This document shows, one piece after another, positions 1 to 6,938 of a stretch of 10,383 nucleotides of DNA; position 1 is the stretch's first letter, and every line of letters starts with the position of its first letter. The stretch covers positions 1 to 10,383 of the forward strand of contig CAZSUY010000017.1 in assembly GCA_964610155.1 (NCBI GenBank), in the 5' to 3' direction. The notes under the pieces were generated by a model. That model was not told where the DNA came from, did not search any database, and saw only the letters and a list, made by a program, of their open reading frames with translations. Position numbers and translations under genes: made by a program. Source of the DNA: JAFGBM01 sp964610155 (GTDB lineage Bacteria > Actinomycetota > Actinomycetes > Actinomycetales > Demequinaceae).

Positions 1-564
1 CAGTGTTACGTGTATGACGGGTTCAACCGGTTAGATGAGGCGTGGACGACGGCCGATCCGTGCGACGAGGCACCCGAGACCGAAGACACGTTCTGGCAGG
101 TGGGTGACACCGAGTATGCGACGGCTTGGTCGTATTCGGGCACCGGCAGGATCACGTCGATCGTGAACCTTGTCACTGGGGGGACGCCCGCCACTGCGGC
201 CAACTATTACACCGATACGGCGCATCCGAATGCGGTCACGTCGGTCACCGAGGGGGAGGCGACGGACGAATACACATATGACGAGGCGGGACGGATGATT
301 ACCCGTGACGGTGACGGGGATTTGACTGATTTGACGATGACGTGGGATGTGTTGTCGAACCTTGTCGAGACCGATGGTCAGGGTGGACATGTCGTGTATG
401 TGTATGACGCATCGGGTCAGAGGGTCGCGAAGATCACCCTCGACGACCCGGACACCATCGAAGAGTTCGAAGGGACCGCGACCGCGTATCTGGGTTCTAC
501 GGAGGTCACCGACCCTGACACCGCCGAGTTGGCGACCGGGGGCTATATCGCCACCCGGTATTAG
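1..564 (+). CDS. Rhs/YD-repeat protein, 3' part of the core, open at the window edge and ended by an amber codon
   Basis: The reading frame is open from base 1, so the true start lies upstream of the window. It encodes YD-type repeats such as YVYDGFNRL, YTYDEAGRM and VYVYDASGQRV, which in Rhs proteins form the beta-cage that encloses a C-terminal toxin. It ends at TAG (562-564). The stop is not a natural end: the frame continues open on the far side to base 1782, and the homologous copy at 4606-5588 lacks the stop because it has one hexamer where this copy has two. I read this as the body of an rhs gene disrupted just before the end of its core. Translation from the upstream start would give a protein without the autoprocessing region and without toxin, unless the amber codon is read through or the duplication is lost. 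The RHS identity is clear; whether the gene is inactive is an inference. Confidence 0.85.
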   Translation, partial: QCYVYDGFNRLDEAWTTADPCDEAPETEDTFWQVGDTEYATAWSYSGTGRITSIVNLVTGGTPATAANYYTDTAHPNAVTSVTEGEATDEYTYDEAGRMITRDGDGDLTDLTMTWDVLSNLVETDGQGGHVVYVYDASGQRVAKITLDDPDTIEEFEGTATAYLGSTEVTDPDTAELATGGYIATRY

Positions 565-569
565 TATTA
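558..569 (+). repeat. Perfect tandem hexamer (GTATTA)x2 that creates an in-frame TAG
   Basis: Copy 2 has a single GTATTA at the matching place (CCG GTATTA CACG). The extra unit in copy 1 keeps the frame but introduces TAG at 562-564. Loss of one unit would restore the full reading frame with no other change. Confidence 0.9.
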
Positions 570-627
570 CACGTTCGGAGGCTCGACGGTCGCCGTCAAG
601 GAAGCCACCACCGCGACAGACCCCACC

Positions 628-1782
628 TTGTCGCTCCTGTTGGGGGATGTGCAGGGCTCGGCCACCGTGATGATGGCAGTCACCCTCGACACCGGTGGGG
701 CGATGGAACCTGCCTCCACGTCGGATACGATTACCCGATCGGCGTACATGCCATATGGGGCGGTGCGAGGCGACGACAACCTCGACATTGATCACGGCTG
801 GCTGAATCAAGTGTCCGATGGCACTGCTGCCGACGGCGGTACCGGGCTCGTCTACTTGAATGCCCGCTACTACGACCCCGTCCTGTCCAGGTTCGTCTCC
901 CCAGACCCGTTGATGAAACCGTCTGACCCAAAGACCCTCGACCCGTATCGGTATGCGGACAACAACCCCATCAGTTTCACCGACGCGTCCGGGTTGTGTT
1001 CGGACGGGATCTCTGGGTGGGCCTATTGGCTCTACAGCGGTGGTGTCTCGTGCGATGGGTCGCGATGGCAATACACCGATGTGAGTGACGATCTTGCAGA
1101 CGCGGCGTTGGCGGGTGCCGAAGGCCTGGCAGATTGGACTCGAGGCGCAGCCGATGCCGGGATCGGCCTAGTCAATCTCGCGCAAGAATTCAGCCCTGGA
1201 AACCAGGTTATGCGTGTGTTCGGCATCAACAGCCCGGATATCCCCTACTTCGGTCCGAGCGGCGAATTGGACTCCAATGCGTCGTACAACATTGGCCTTT
1301 TCGATGGGCCGATAATCCTCATCGGTGGCGGTAGCGGGCAGGCGGTAAGACCTGGGATGACTACCGCGAGGGTCGCTATAGAAGAAGGCACAGCGACAAC
1401 GGTAACCACTGGAACGAGAAGAGTCGCCCAGGTAACCCTCAACCGGGAGGCTGGGATCGCTGCAGAGAATACCGTCTCCAAACAGATTGGGGTGCCCAGG
1501 AACGTTGGATCAGGAATGGAGAGCATCCCCGGTACTGGCCCAGGTGGCGTCCGGTATCTGGACTTTCCACCGACACAGACGATTCCTCGATTCAATGCCA
1601 TCGTTGAAGTAAAGAACGTCCTGAAACTGTCAGCGACACCCCAGATCCGAAACTACATCACCTGGCTTGAGCAGCACCCTGGAGTCGCCCTGCGAATCTT
1701 CACCAACGCCCCTGCCCCAGTGAGAGGAGCAATCGCAAAGGCCATGGTCGCCAACCTGATTAAATTGTTCCCGATAAAGTAA
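628..1782 (+). CDS. C-terminal Rhs core plus Tox-REase-7-like nuclease tip, severed from its body by the stop at 562
   Basis: This continues the frame of the upstream Rhs fragment, open from 565. The first possible start is TTG at 628, with no convincing Shine-Dalgarno site, so independent expression is doubtful. It holds the end of the RHS repeat-associated core, with YLNARYYDPVLSRFVSPDP from base 853 and the boundary motif DASGLC from base 982. Beyond base 1001 the sequence is unique. A linker of about 150 residues with a hydrophobic segment (GPIILIGGG) leads to a C-terminal domain with the pattern REAGIAAE (E at 1465), YLDF (D at 1561), EVKN (E at 1606, K at 1612) and QIRNYI. This is the PD-(D/E)XK nuclease arrangement seen in the Tox-REase-7 family. 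The expected role is DNA cleavage in the cytoplasm of a target cell. The gene next to it would be its immunity gene. Family assignment is from motif recognition only. Confidence 0.75.
   Translation: MSLLLGDVQGSATVMMAVTLDTGGAMEPASTSDTITRSAYMPYGAVRGDDNLDIDHGWLNQVSDGTAADGGTGLVYLNARYYDPVLSRFVSPDPLMKPSDPKTLDPYRYADNNPISFTDASGLCSDGISGWAYWLYSGGVSCDGSRWQYTDVSDDLADAALAGAEGLADWTRGAADAGIGLVNLAQEFSPGNQVMRVFGINSPDIPYFGPSGELDSNASYNIGLFDGPIILIGGGSGQAVRPGMTTARVAIEEGTATTVTTGTRRVAQVTLNREAGIAAENTVSKQIGVPRNVGSGMESIPGTGPGGVRYLDFPPTQTIPRFNAIVEVKNVLKLSATPQIRNYITWLEQHPGVALRIFTNAPAPVRGAIAKAMVANLIKLFPIK
1000..1782 (+). other. Variable toxin tip 1 (about 260 residues), PD-(D/E)XK nuclease type
   Basis: This is the segment that differs from the second rhs copy; the two copies part after the codons for GLC. 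The last 100 or so residues contain the putative active site (E, D, and E-x-K as listed for the parent ORF). The part before it (about 1000-1440) is less conserved-looking and may help delivery; that is inference. The catalytic residues all seem present, so the tip itself is not visibly decayed even though a stop codon lies upstream. Confidence 0.7.
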
Positions 1783-1787
1783 AGCAA

Positions 1788-2618
1788 ATGGGACTCAACT
1801 CGTTTGATGTCTACCTTGAATTCGATCGGGACATTTCGTCGGGTCGGGAGTTCGACGTGCTTGAGTCGGTGCTTCGACGACATGCGCCTAAGTGGTCGGC
1901 ACGGATGCGGGTGGAGAATCCGCCGGGGCGTGTGGTCGAGCCGGGGGTCGGGGATCTGAAGGCTGCGATCCTGGATATCTCGTTGGAGCGTAGCCCAGAG
2001 TTGCTACGTATGCTGGAGGCTAGCGGGACGGCTGGCATTCGCTCCGGATTCTGCGAAATCGATGGCGCGACCGGGGCCTTGTGTGTCGTACCGGATTTCC
2101 ACGAGCGAATTATGCAGGGACGACACGATGGTGGCCTCGCTTTCAACAACAACATTGCGATTCAGGTTCGTGCAGTGAAGGTTGACGGCGTGCGGGCTGC
2201 GGCGTGGATTCCACCGGTCTTTGAGGAGTTGTGTGCAGCGTTGGGGCCTGTGTGGGCGCACGCGGAGTCAACGGCGGAGTTTTTCGCGAAGTTGATGGAC
2301 AACGAAGGCGGGGGGTTGCAGAGAATCGGGCTCGATTACTCCCGATATTTGCCAGCGTTGTTTCCGTTGAACTTCTTCGGGCCCGCATACGTGAACCTCA
2401 TCGGCCGAGACCGGTTGGCGTCGATCCCGTGCGGGCGTTTCGTTGAATACCCTCACGGGGTGTTGATCGAGGCTGGACCGTTGGATGCAGTGTCCGCCAC
2501 TGCCGAACCCGTGCTGTGTCAGGAAGCGATCCTCGACCACCTCGGACGGCAGTACTTCTTCTCCCGTGAGGATCCCGACCGACGCACCATCGCTCCCGAC
2601 TGGTCAGCCCTTGAGTAG
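1788..2618 (+). CDS. Putative cytoplasmic immunity protein for the nuclease tip
   Basis: This 276-residue protein starts at ATG 1788, five bases after the toxin stop, in the position immunity genes always hold behind Rhs tips. No good Shine-Dalgarno site is seen, so translation may be coupled to the toxin frame. It has no signal peptide and no membrane segment, which suits protection against a DNase acting in the cytoplasm. The N-terminus (FDVYLEFDRD) looks like a beta-strand start. Around residues 194-210 there is a segment of the form LNFFGPAYVNLIGRDRL followed by an E-rich strand, which resembles conserved stretches I associate with Imm52-like immunity proteins; I cannot confirm this. It would bind and block the Tox-REase-7-like domain. 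If the toxin is switched off by the stop at 562, keeping this gene still protects against siblings that make the toxin. The function is inferred mainly from position. Confidence 0.65.
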   Translation: MGLNSFDVYLEFDRDISSGREFDVLESVLRRHAPKWSARMRVENPPGRVVEPGVGDLKAAILDISLERSPELLRMLEASGTAGIRSGFCEIDGATGALCVVPDFHERIMQGRHDGGLAFNNNIAIQVRAVKVDGVRAAAWIPPVFEELCAALGPVWAHAESTAEFFAKLMDNEGGGLQRIGLDYSRYLPALFPLNFFGPAYVNLIGRDRLASIPCGRFVEYPHGVLIEAGPLDAVSATAEPVLCQEAILDHLGRQYFFSREDPDRRTIAPDWSALE

Positions 2619-2625
2619 TCGCGTG

Positions 2626-5600
2626 ATGTCCGAGCGTCACGGTGCCACATCTCAAGGGTCGAATGTACCGACCCGGGGGCTGCCGACGACGGAGATGACG
2701 CTGAAGACGGCCTCAGAGCCGGTAACTGCAAAAACCACCTATGACACGGATGGCCGGATCACGGCCGCGTGGATGCCGAATGAGGTGTCCTCCTACCCGG
2801 ACGACCCGTCCATCGAATGGGACTACGACATTGATGAGGACGGTTTGTGGACCACTGAGGTGACCCGTCCCCTGGGTCAGGTGTCAACCACGTGGGTGGA
2901 ACCGACCCGCGGCAATGTCGTCAAGCAGAAGGGTCCGAACGACAAGGACTGGACCCATTACCAGTACGATGCGTTGGGACTCCTGGTGGCGGGTTGGGCG
3001 CCGGCCCAGTGGGGTGAGGCGGATGCCCCATCGATGGCGTCCGGGTCTCCCGATATTCCGACAGCGTTGTATGTGTATGACGTCTATGCGGATGGCCCTT
3101 CGCTCCGTACTACCCCGGTGTCGGTGATCTCGGCCCAGTTCGTGGCCGATACCGACCCCAACACACCCGCTGAGGAAGAGCGCTTCCAGGGATTCGACTC
3201 AACGGAGACCACCCGCCGTTCCTACACCTTCCTCGACGGGTGGGGGAGGATTCTGGAGCAACACACGCCAGCGGCGGATGGGAAGCGATATCTCGATGGG
3301 GAGGAGGACCCGGAAGGTCTGCCGGGCCGGACGGTGACCGCGACCTACTACAACGAGCTCGGTCAGACGGTGTGGACGTCGGCGCCGTTCTTCGATTCCG
3401 AGCCCGCCCAGATCGCCTCGGAGAGGGTGGACCCCGACCCGTCGTCCCTCACCTCCTACACCGAGACCACCTATGACATTCAGGGTCGTACTGTTGCCCA
3501 GTCGTTGTCGAGTCTGGGCGAGTCGGTGTCGACAACAGTTACCGCCTATGACGGTTTGACGACGACGACGACTGCCCCGAATGGTGCGTCAACGTCGGCG
3601 ACATCGGACATCCTGGGACGGCTCAAGACTCAAACCCAATATCCGGATACCGCCCACCCGGAGGCGACACCTATCACTACTGCCTATAAGTATGTGACCA
3701 CCACGTCGGGGGATGAGGCAGGATTCCACACGGTGACGGTGACGGATGCCGAGGCACCAGTGCTGTCTTCGCCTCCGACGCAAGAGGAGTTGGAGGAGTT
3801 GGCTAGGCATCAGACTGTGTTTGTGTCCAACCTCGCGGGGCAGCGGGTGTCGATGGTGGACCCGAACTCGGGGGAGACCTTCTACACGTATGACCTGAAT
3901 GGTCAGGCTATATCGGTTGTTTCGGATGCGGGCACGATCGAGATGGAGTATGACGATCTGGGTCGCATGATCGGACGCACGACGATAGACCCGGATGAGG
4001 ATGCGTCGTCGTCCGCGACCTGGGTGTATGACCCTGAGGGCCATGTGGGGGCGCTAGAGTCCACGACGGCGGTGACCCGGATCGGCGAGGTCGACTATGA
4101 GACCACCACTACGGCGACCTATGACGAGTGGCATCGGCCATTGACGTTGACAGTGACGTTGCCGGATAACCCCGAGCTCGGTGGCCTCGCCGGAGACGAC
4201 TACACAACATCGGTGTCGTATGACGCGATAGGTCAAGTGTCGGGAACAGTGTTGCCGGCTGTTGGTGGGCTACCTGAGGAGACCGTGTCGACGGGGTATC
4301 GACTCAACGGGATGGCCGAGAATTTGACTCTTGCGGGGTCGGGGTTCACGACTCCGGTGGTGTCGGGGGTCGAGGTCGATGGGTCGGGCCTGTTCCAGAC
4401 CCGCACGTATGGGAATGGTGTGGTGCGGAGTATCGGCTGGGACACGGTTCGGCGGGCTCCGGAGCAGATTTCGGCGTCGTTCGACTATTTGGATGGGGAG
4501 ACATCAGTCACCGAGTATCTCCAGTTGGATACGTTGAGCCGGGATGATGTGGGTCGGGTGACCAGTATTGAGGACGACTCGACTGGTGCGGTTGCGGGGT
4601 CTCGACAGTGTTATGTGTATGACGGGTTCAACCGGTTGGACGAGGCGTGGACGACTGCGGATCCGTGCGACGAGGCACCCGGGACTGAGGACACGTTCTG
4701 GCAGGTGGGTGACACCGAGTATGCGACCACTTGGTCGTATTCGGACACCGGCAGGATCACATCGATCGAGAACCTCGCTGCTGGGGAGACGTCCACCACC
4801 AACACCTACGGCTACACCGATACGGCGCATCCGAATGCGGTCACGTCGGTCGCTAAGGGGGAGGCGACGGACGAATACACATATGACGAGGCGGGACGGA
4901 TGGTCTCCCGTGACGGTGACGGGGTATCGACCGATTTGACGATGACGTGGGATGTGTTGTCGAACCTTGTCGAGACCGATGGTCAGGGTGGACATGTCGT
5001 GTATGTGTATGACGCATCGGGTCAGAGGGTCGCGAAGATCACCCTCGACGACCCGGACACCATCGAAGAGTTCGAAGGGACCGCGACCGCGTATCTGGGT
5101 TCTACGGAGGTCACCGACCCTGACACCTCTGAGTCGGCGACCGGGGGCTATATCGCCACCCGGTATTACACGTTCGGCGGTTCAACGGTCGCCGTCAAGG
5201 AAGCCACCACCGCCACAACCCCGGTTTTGTCTCTCCTGTTGGGAGATGTGCAGGGCTCGGCCACCGTGATGATGGCAGTCACCCTCGACACCGGTGGGGC
5301 CATGGAACCTGCCTCCACGTCGGATACGATTACCCGATCTGCATACATGCCATATGGGGCGGTTCGAGGCGACGACAACCTCGACATTGATCACGGCTGG
5401 CTGAATCAAGTGTCCGACGAGGAAGACACCGGGCTGATCTACCTCAACGCCCGCTACTACGACCCTGTGCTCTCCAGGTTCGTCTCCCCAGACCCGCTCA
5501 TGAACCCGAAGGACCCCCGCACCCTCGACCCGTATCGGTATGCGGACAACAACCCCATCAGCTTCACCGACGCGTCCGGGTTGTGTTCCACGACTGGGAA

Positions 5601-6315
5601 CTGGGCCTACGTCGGAGGCGTGCTGGAACCGCCATGCCACAATAGCGACGGCTCAAAATGGACAATGCCGACGACGCCCGACGAGAATCACGGCGATTCC
5701 GGCTGGCAACTTACCGGTGGGAGCGGCAAGATGCCTGACAAACCCTTAAAGAGCGAATTTCCAAAGAAAGTCGGACGGGGGGTGAAGGGGGGAGGGTCCG
5801 AAGGGTCAACCGGTCTGGACATACTGGACCGATATGTCAACGGCAACGCCACCGCAGATGTATACCCGGGAGTTATTGAATCCCTTCAGGAAGACCCGCC
5901 AGGAGACTGGAATAGTGCGATGGTCTCGTACCTGATTGTTGCCGATCTTGTAGACGAAGCACTTGGGGACGAGTTCGGGACGAAGGAGCGTGTCTACGTT
6001 CCAGATGCGCAGAAGATGACGTATCACCGACTAATGTCGGACTGGGCCATGCTCAACTATCAAGACGACATGAGTGAAACGCAAATTATCGGGTACCACA
6101 TGGGCAAATGGCAAAAAGGTTTCGCTCTCGTCGATGTTGAGGTCGGTCTTACTGTATTGAGGATAATTGGGGACATCAGTTTGGTATATATGAAGGCAAA
6201 GTATCCGGACTTAAAAATAATCAAGAGCATCAGCGATCTCAACAAACTATTTAAGTATACAGAATGGGCAAATGCCCTAACCGAGGGTGGAATCTATGGA
6301 ACAGGAGGTGGGTAA
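2626..6315 (+). CDS. N-terminally truncated Rhs/YD-repeat cassette with an unrecognised toxin tip
   Basis: A 1229-residue frame from ATG 2626, seven bases after the immunity stop. The frame is open further back to ATG 2485, but that part is only an overlap with the immunity gene. There is no signal peptide and no N-terminal domain. RHS-like sequence begins near base 2690 (TYDTDGRITAAWMPNE), in the middle of what should be a much longer protein. Many YD motifs follow, for example YQYDALGLLV, YTYDLNGQAI, YDDLGRMIGRT, YDEWHRPLTL and YVYDASGQRV. The core end YLNARYYDPVLSRFVSPDP is at about residue 939 and the boundary motif DASGL at about 982. The last 242 residues are a new tip. I read it as a displaced rhs cassette that becomes useful when recombination joins it to a full-length Rhs body. 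No promoter or good ribosome site is seen at its 5' end, so it may be silent. Confidence 0.85.
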   Translation: MSERHGATSQGSNVPTRGLPTTEMTLKTASEPVTAKTTYDTDGRITAAWMPNEVSSYPDDPSIEWDYDIDEDGLWTTEVTRPLGQVSTTWVEPTRGNVVKQKGPNDKDWTHYQYDALGLLVAGWAPAQWGEADAPSMASGSPDIPTALYVYDVYADGPSLRTTPVSVISAQFVADTDPNTPAEEERFQGFDSTETTRRSYTFLDGWGRILEQHTPAADGKRYLDGEEDPEGLPGRTVTATYYNELGQTVWTSAPFFDSEPAQIASERVDPDPSSLTSYTETTYDIQGRTVAQSLSSLGESVSTTVTAYDGLTTTTTAPNGASTSATSDILGRLKTQTQYPDTAHPEATPITTAYKYVTTTSGDEAGFHTVTVTDAEAPVLSSPPTQEELEELARHQTVFVSNLAGQRVSMVDPNSGETFYTYDLNGQAISVVSDAGTIEMEYDDLGRMIGRTTIDPDEDASSSATWVYDPEGHVGALESTTAVTRIGEVDYETTTTATYDEWHRPLTLTVTLPDNPELGGLAGDDYTTSVSYDAIGQVSGTVLPAVGGLPEETVSTGYRLNGMAENLTLAGSGFTTPVVSGVEVDGSGLFQTRTYGNGVVRSIGWDTVRRAPEQISASFDYLDGETSVTEYLQLDTLSRDDVGRVTSIEDDSTGAVAGSRQCYVYDGFNRLDEAWTTADPCDEAPGTEDTFWQVGDTEYATTWSYSDTGRITSIENLAAGETSTTNTYGYTDTAHPNAVTSVAKGEATDEYTYDEAGRMVSRDGDGVSTDLTMTWDVLSNLVETDGQGGHVVYVYDASGQRVAKITLDDPDTIEEFEGTATAYLGSTEVTDPDTSESATGGYIATRYYTFGGSTVAVKEATTATTPVLSLLLGDVQGSATVMMAVTLDTGGAMEPASTSDTITRSAYMPYGAVRGDDNLDIDHGWLNQVSDEEDTGLIYLNARYYDPVLSRFVSPDPLMNPKDPRTLDPYRYADNNPISFTDASGLCSTTGNWAYVGGVLEPPCHNSDGSKWTMPTTPDENHGDSGWQLTGGSGKMPDKPLKSEFPKKVGRGVKGGGSEGSTGLDILDRYVNGNATADVYPGVIESLQEDPPGDWNSAMVSYLIVADLVDEALGDEFGTKERVYVPDAQKMTYHRLMSDWAMLNYQDDMSETQIIGYHMGKWQKGFALVDVEVGLTVLRIIGDISLVYMKAKYPDLKIIKSISDLNKLFKYTEWANALTEGGIYGTGGG
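4606..5588 (+). repeat. Direct repeat, copy 2 (3' rhs core)
   Basis: Second copy of the repeat described at 1-1001, offset by about 4.6 kb. Recombination between the copies would delete toxin 1, immunity 1 and the 5' part of cassette 2. It would fuse the upstream Rhs body to toxin 2, and would drop the amber codon if the crossover lies before it. Confidence 0.95.
5587..6315 (+). other. Variable toxin tip 2, unknown family
   Basis: About 242 residues following DASGLC. Homology to copy 1 stops at base 5588. The first part is Gly/Pro/Ser/Lys-rich and looks flexible (KKVGRGVKGGGSEGS). From about base 5815 it becomes a compact, largely helical-looking domain, with segments such as DILDRYVNGNATADVY, SYLIVADLVDEALGDEF and VYMKAKYPDLKIIKS. 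I see no nuclease, deaminase, ADP-ribosyltransferase or peptidase motif I can name. Bases 6181-6270 are about 34% G+C against about 68% in a sampled part of the RHS core, which suggests the tip was acquired separately. Because the gene behind it encodes a lipoprotein, the toxin probably acts outside the cytoplasm, on membrane or wall; this is inference. Confidence 0.6.
6303..6309 (+). promoter_or_regulatory. Strong Shine-Dalgarno site inside the last codons of cassette 2
   Basis: AGGAGGT lies six bases before the TTG start at 6316 and at the same time encodes part of the glycine-rich C-terminal end of the toxin frame (GTGGG, stop 6313-6315). It decides the start of the lipoprotein gene and ties its translation to that of the toxin. 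Confidence 0.8.
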
Positions 6316-6852
6316 TTGGGTTACATTGAGAAGGTGGAATGTGGACGGGGATTCTGGGGCACAATTCGAAGGAAGACCCTCTGTGTTCTCTGTATTTTCG
6401 TGATTGGGGCTACGACAGCTTGCGCGAGTTCAACGGAGAACGTGAGAATTCCGAGAGCGACTGAGTACGGGGGTCAGGAGGTCTCGTGTGCTGAGACCTA
6501 CCATTTGTCGTCCCCTTCCGAGGATGATTCGGTCTGTTGGTGGGTGGATGGGGTGTCCAGCGTGGAGGATCTCCGCGATGAGGTCATTGCCGATGCTTTA
6601 GCGCAGAATCCTGGAACCCACGTTGAGTACGTCCGCTGTCTCGTGCCTGATTATCGAGACTCTGAGACCCTTCAGATGTGTTTCGCAATGATTGTCTTCG
6701 ACTCGGGTGAGGGGGGAGGGCTCGGGTATATGTCGGCAACCGTCAATCCTGGGATGAGGAATGGGTCGGGAGTGTTTGTGCCCCTTGAGGCCCCCTTCTA
6801 TGTTGAGATCAGACTCTCCCGGATTTGGGCGGAGCAGCCTGGTTCTGCGTGA
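6316..6852 (+). CDS. Secreted lipoprotein, putative immunity protein for toxin tip 2
   Basis: 178 residues, starting with TTG directly after the toxin stop, supported by the AGGAGGT site at 6303-6309. The N-terminus has a basic patch (IRRK), a hydrophobic run (CVLCIFVIGATTA) and a lipobox-like end with Cys36 as the expected lipidated residue. After processing it would sit on the outer face of the membrane. The mature part has four cysteines (58, 74, 108, 122), which may form disulfides and fit an extracytoplasmic place. Its position immediately behind the tip makes it the likely cognate immunity protein. This implies that the toxin attacks from outside the membrane. I recognise no named Imm family. 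A second lipoprotein beyond the IS (8238-8765) shares the spacing of its last three cysteines. Lipoprotein nature is well supported by the sequence; the immunity role is inferred from context. Confidence 0.7.
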   Translation: MGYIEKVECGRGFWGTIRRKTLCVLCIFVIGATTACASSTENVRIPRATEYGGQEVSCAETYHLSSPSEDDSVCWWVDGVSSVEDLRDEVIADALAQNPGTHVEYVRCLVPDYRDSETLQMCFAMIVFDSGEGGGLGYMSATVNPGMRNGSGVFVPLEAPFYVEIRLSRIWAEQPGSA

Positions 6853-6897
6853 ACACTGCTGATGGCCTTGTGAACCTTTGCTAGTTGAAGTGTCTAG

Positions 6898-6924
6898 TGG
6901 AGCCGACCCCGCTTTCCCGGACAC
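6898..6924 (+). repeat. IS left terminal inverted repeat (orfB side)
   Basis: Reads TGGAGCCGACCCC then GCTTTCCCGGACAC. Pairs with the reverse complement of 8149-8175, with one mismatch (G versus A at the eighth base). The TG at the tip is typical of IS3-family ends. Confidence 0.9.
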
Positions 6925-6938
6925 GGGGTGTGTGTTGA

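Larger units (their letters stand above)
1..1001 (+). repeat. Direct repeat, copy 1 (3' rhs core)
   Basis: Matches 4606-5588 in the same orientation, and may extend upstream of the window. Bases 328-522 and 4933-5127 are identical as far as I can read (195 bases). Other parts differ by scattered substitutions and small in-frame indels, for example near 170-205 and 820-840. The match ends inside the codon after GLC, exactly where the toxin tips begin. Confidence 0.95.

Noticed and set aside
31..1071. Long open frame on the - strand (346 residues)
   Set aside because: It is antisense to the RHS core; its Arg- and Gly-rich composition and low complexity are typical of a shadow of high-GC coding DNA. 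Similar shadows occur opposite copy 2.
2485..2625. 5' extension of cassette 2 to ATG 2485
   Set aside because: It overlaps the end of the immunity gene in another frame and has no RHS character; ATG 2626, or an even later codon, is more credible.
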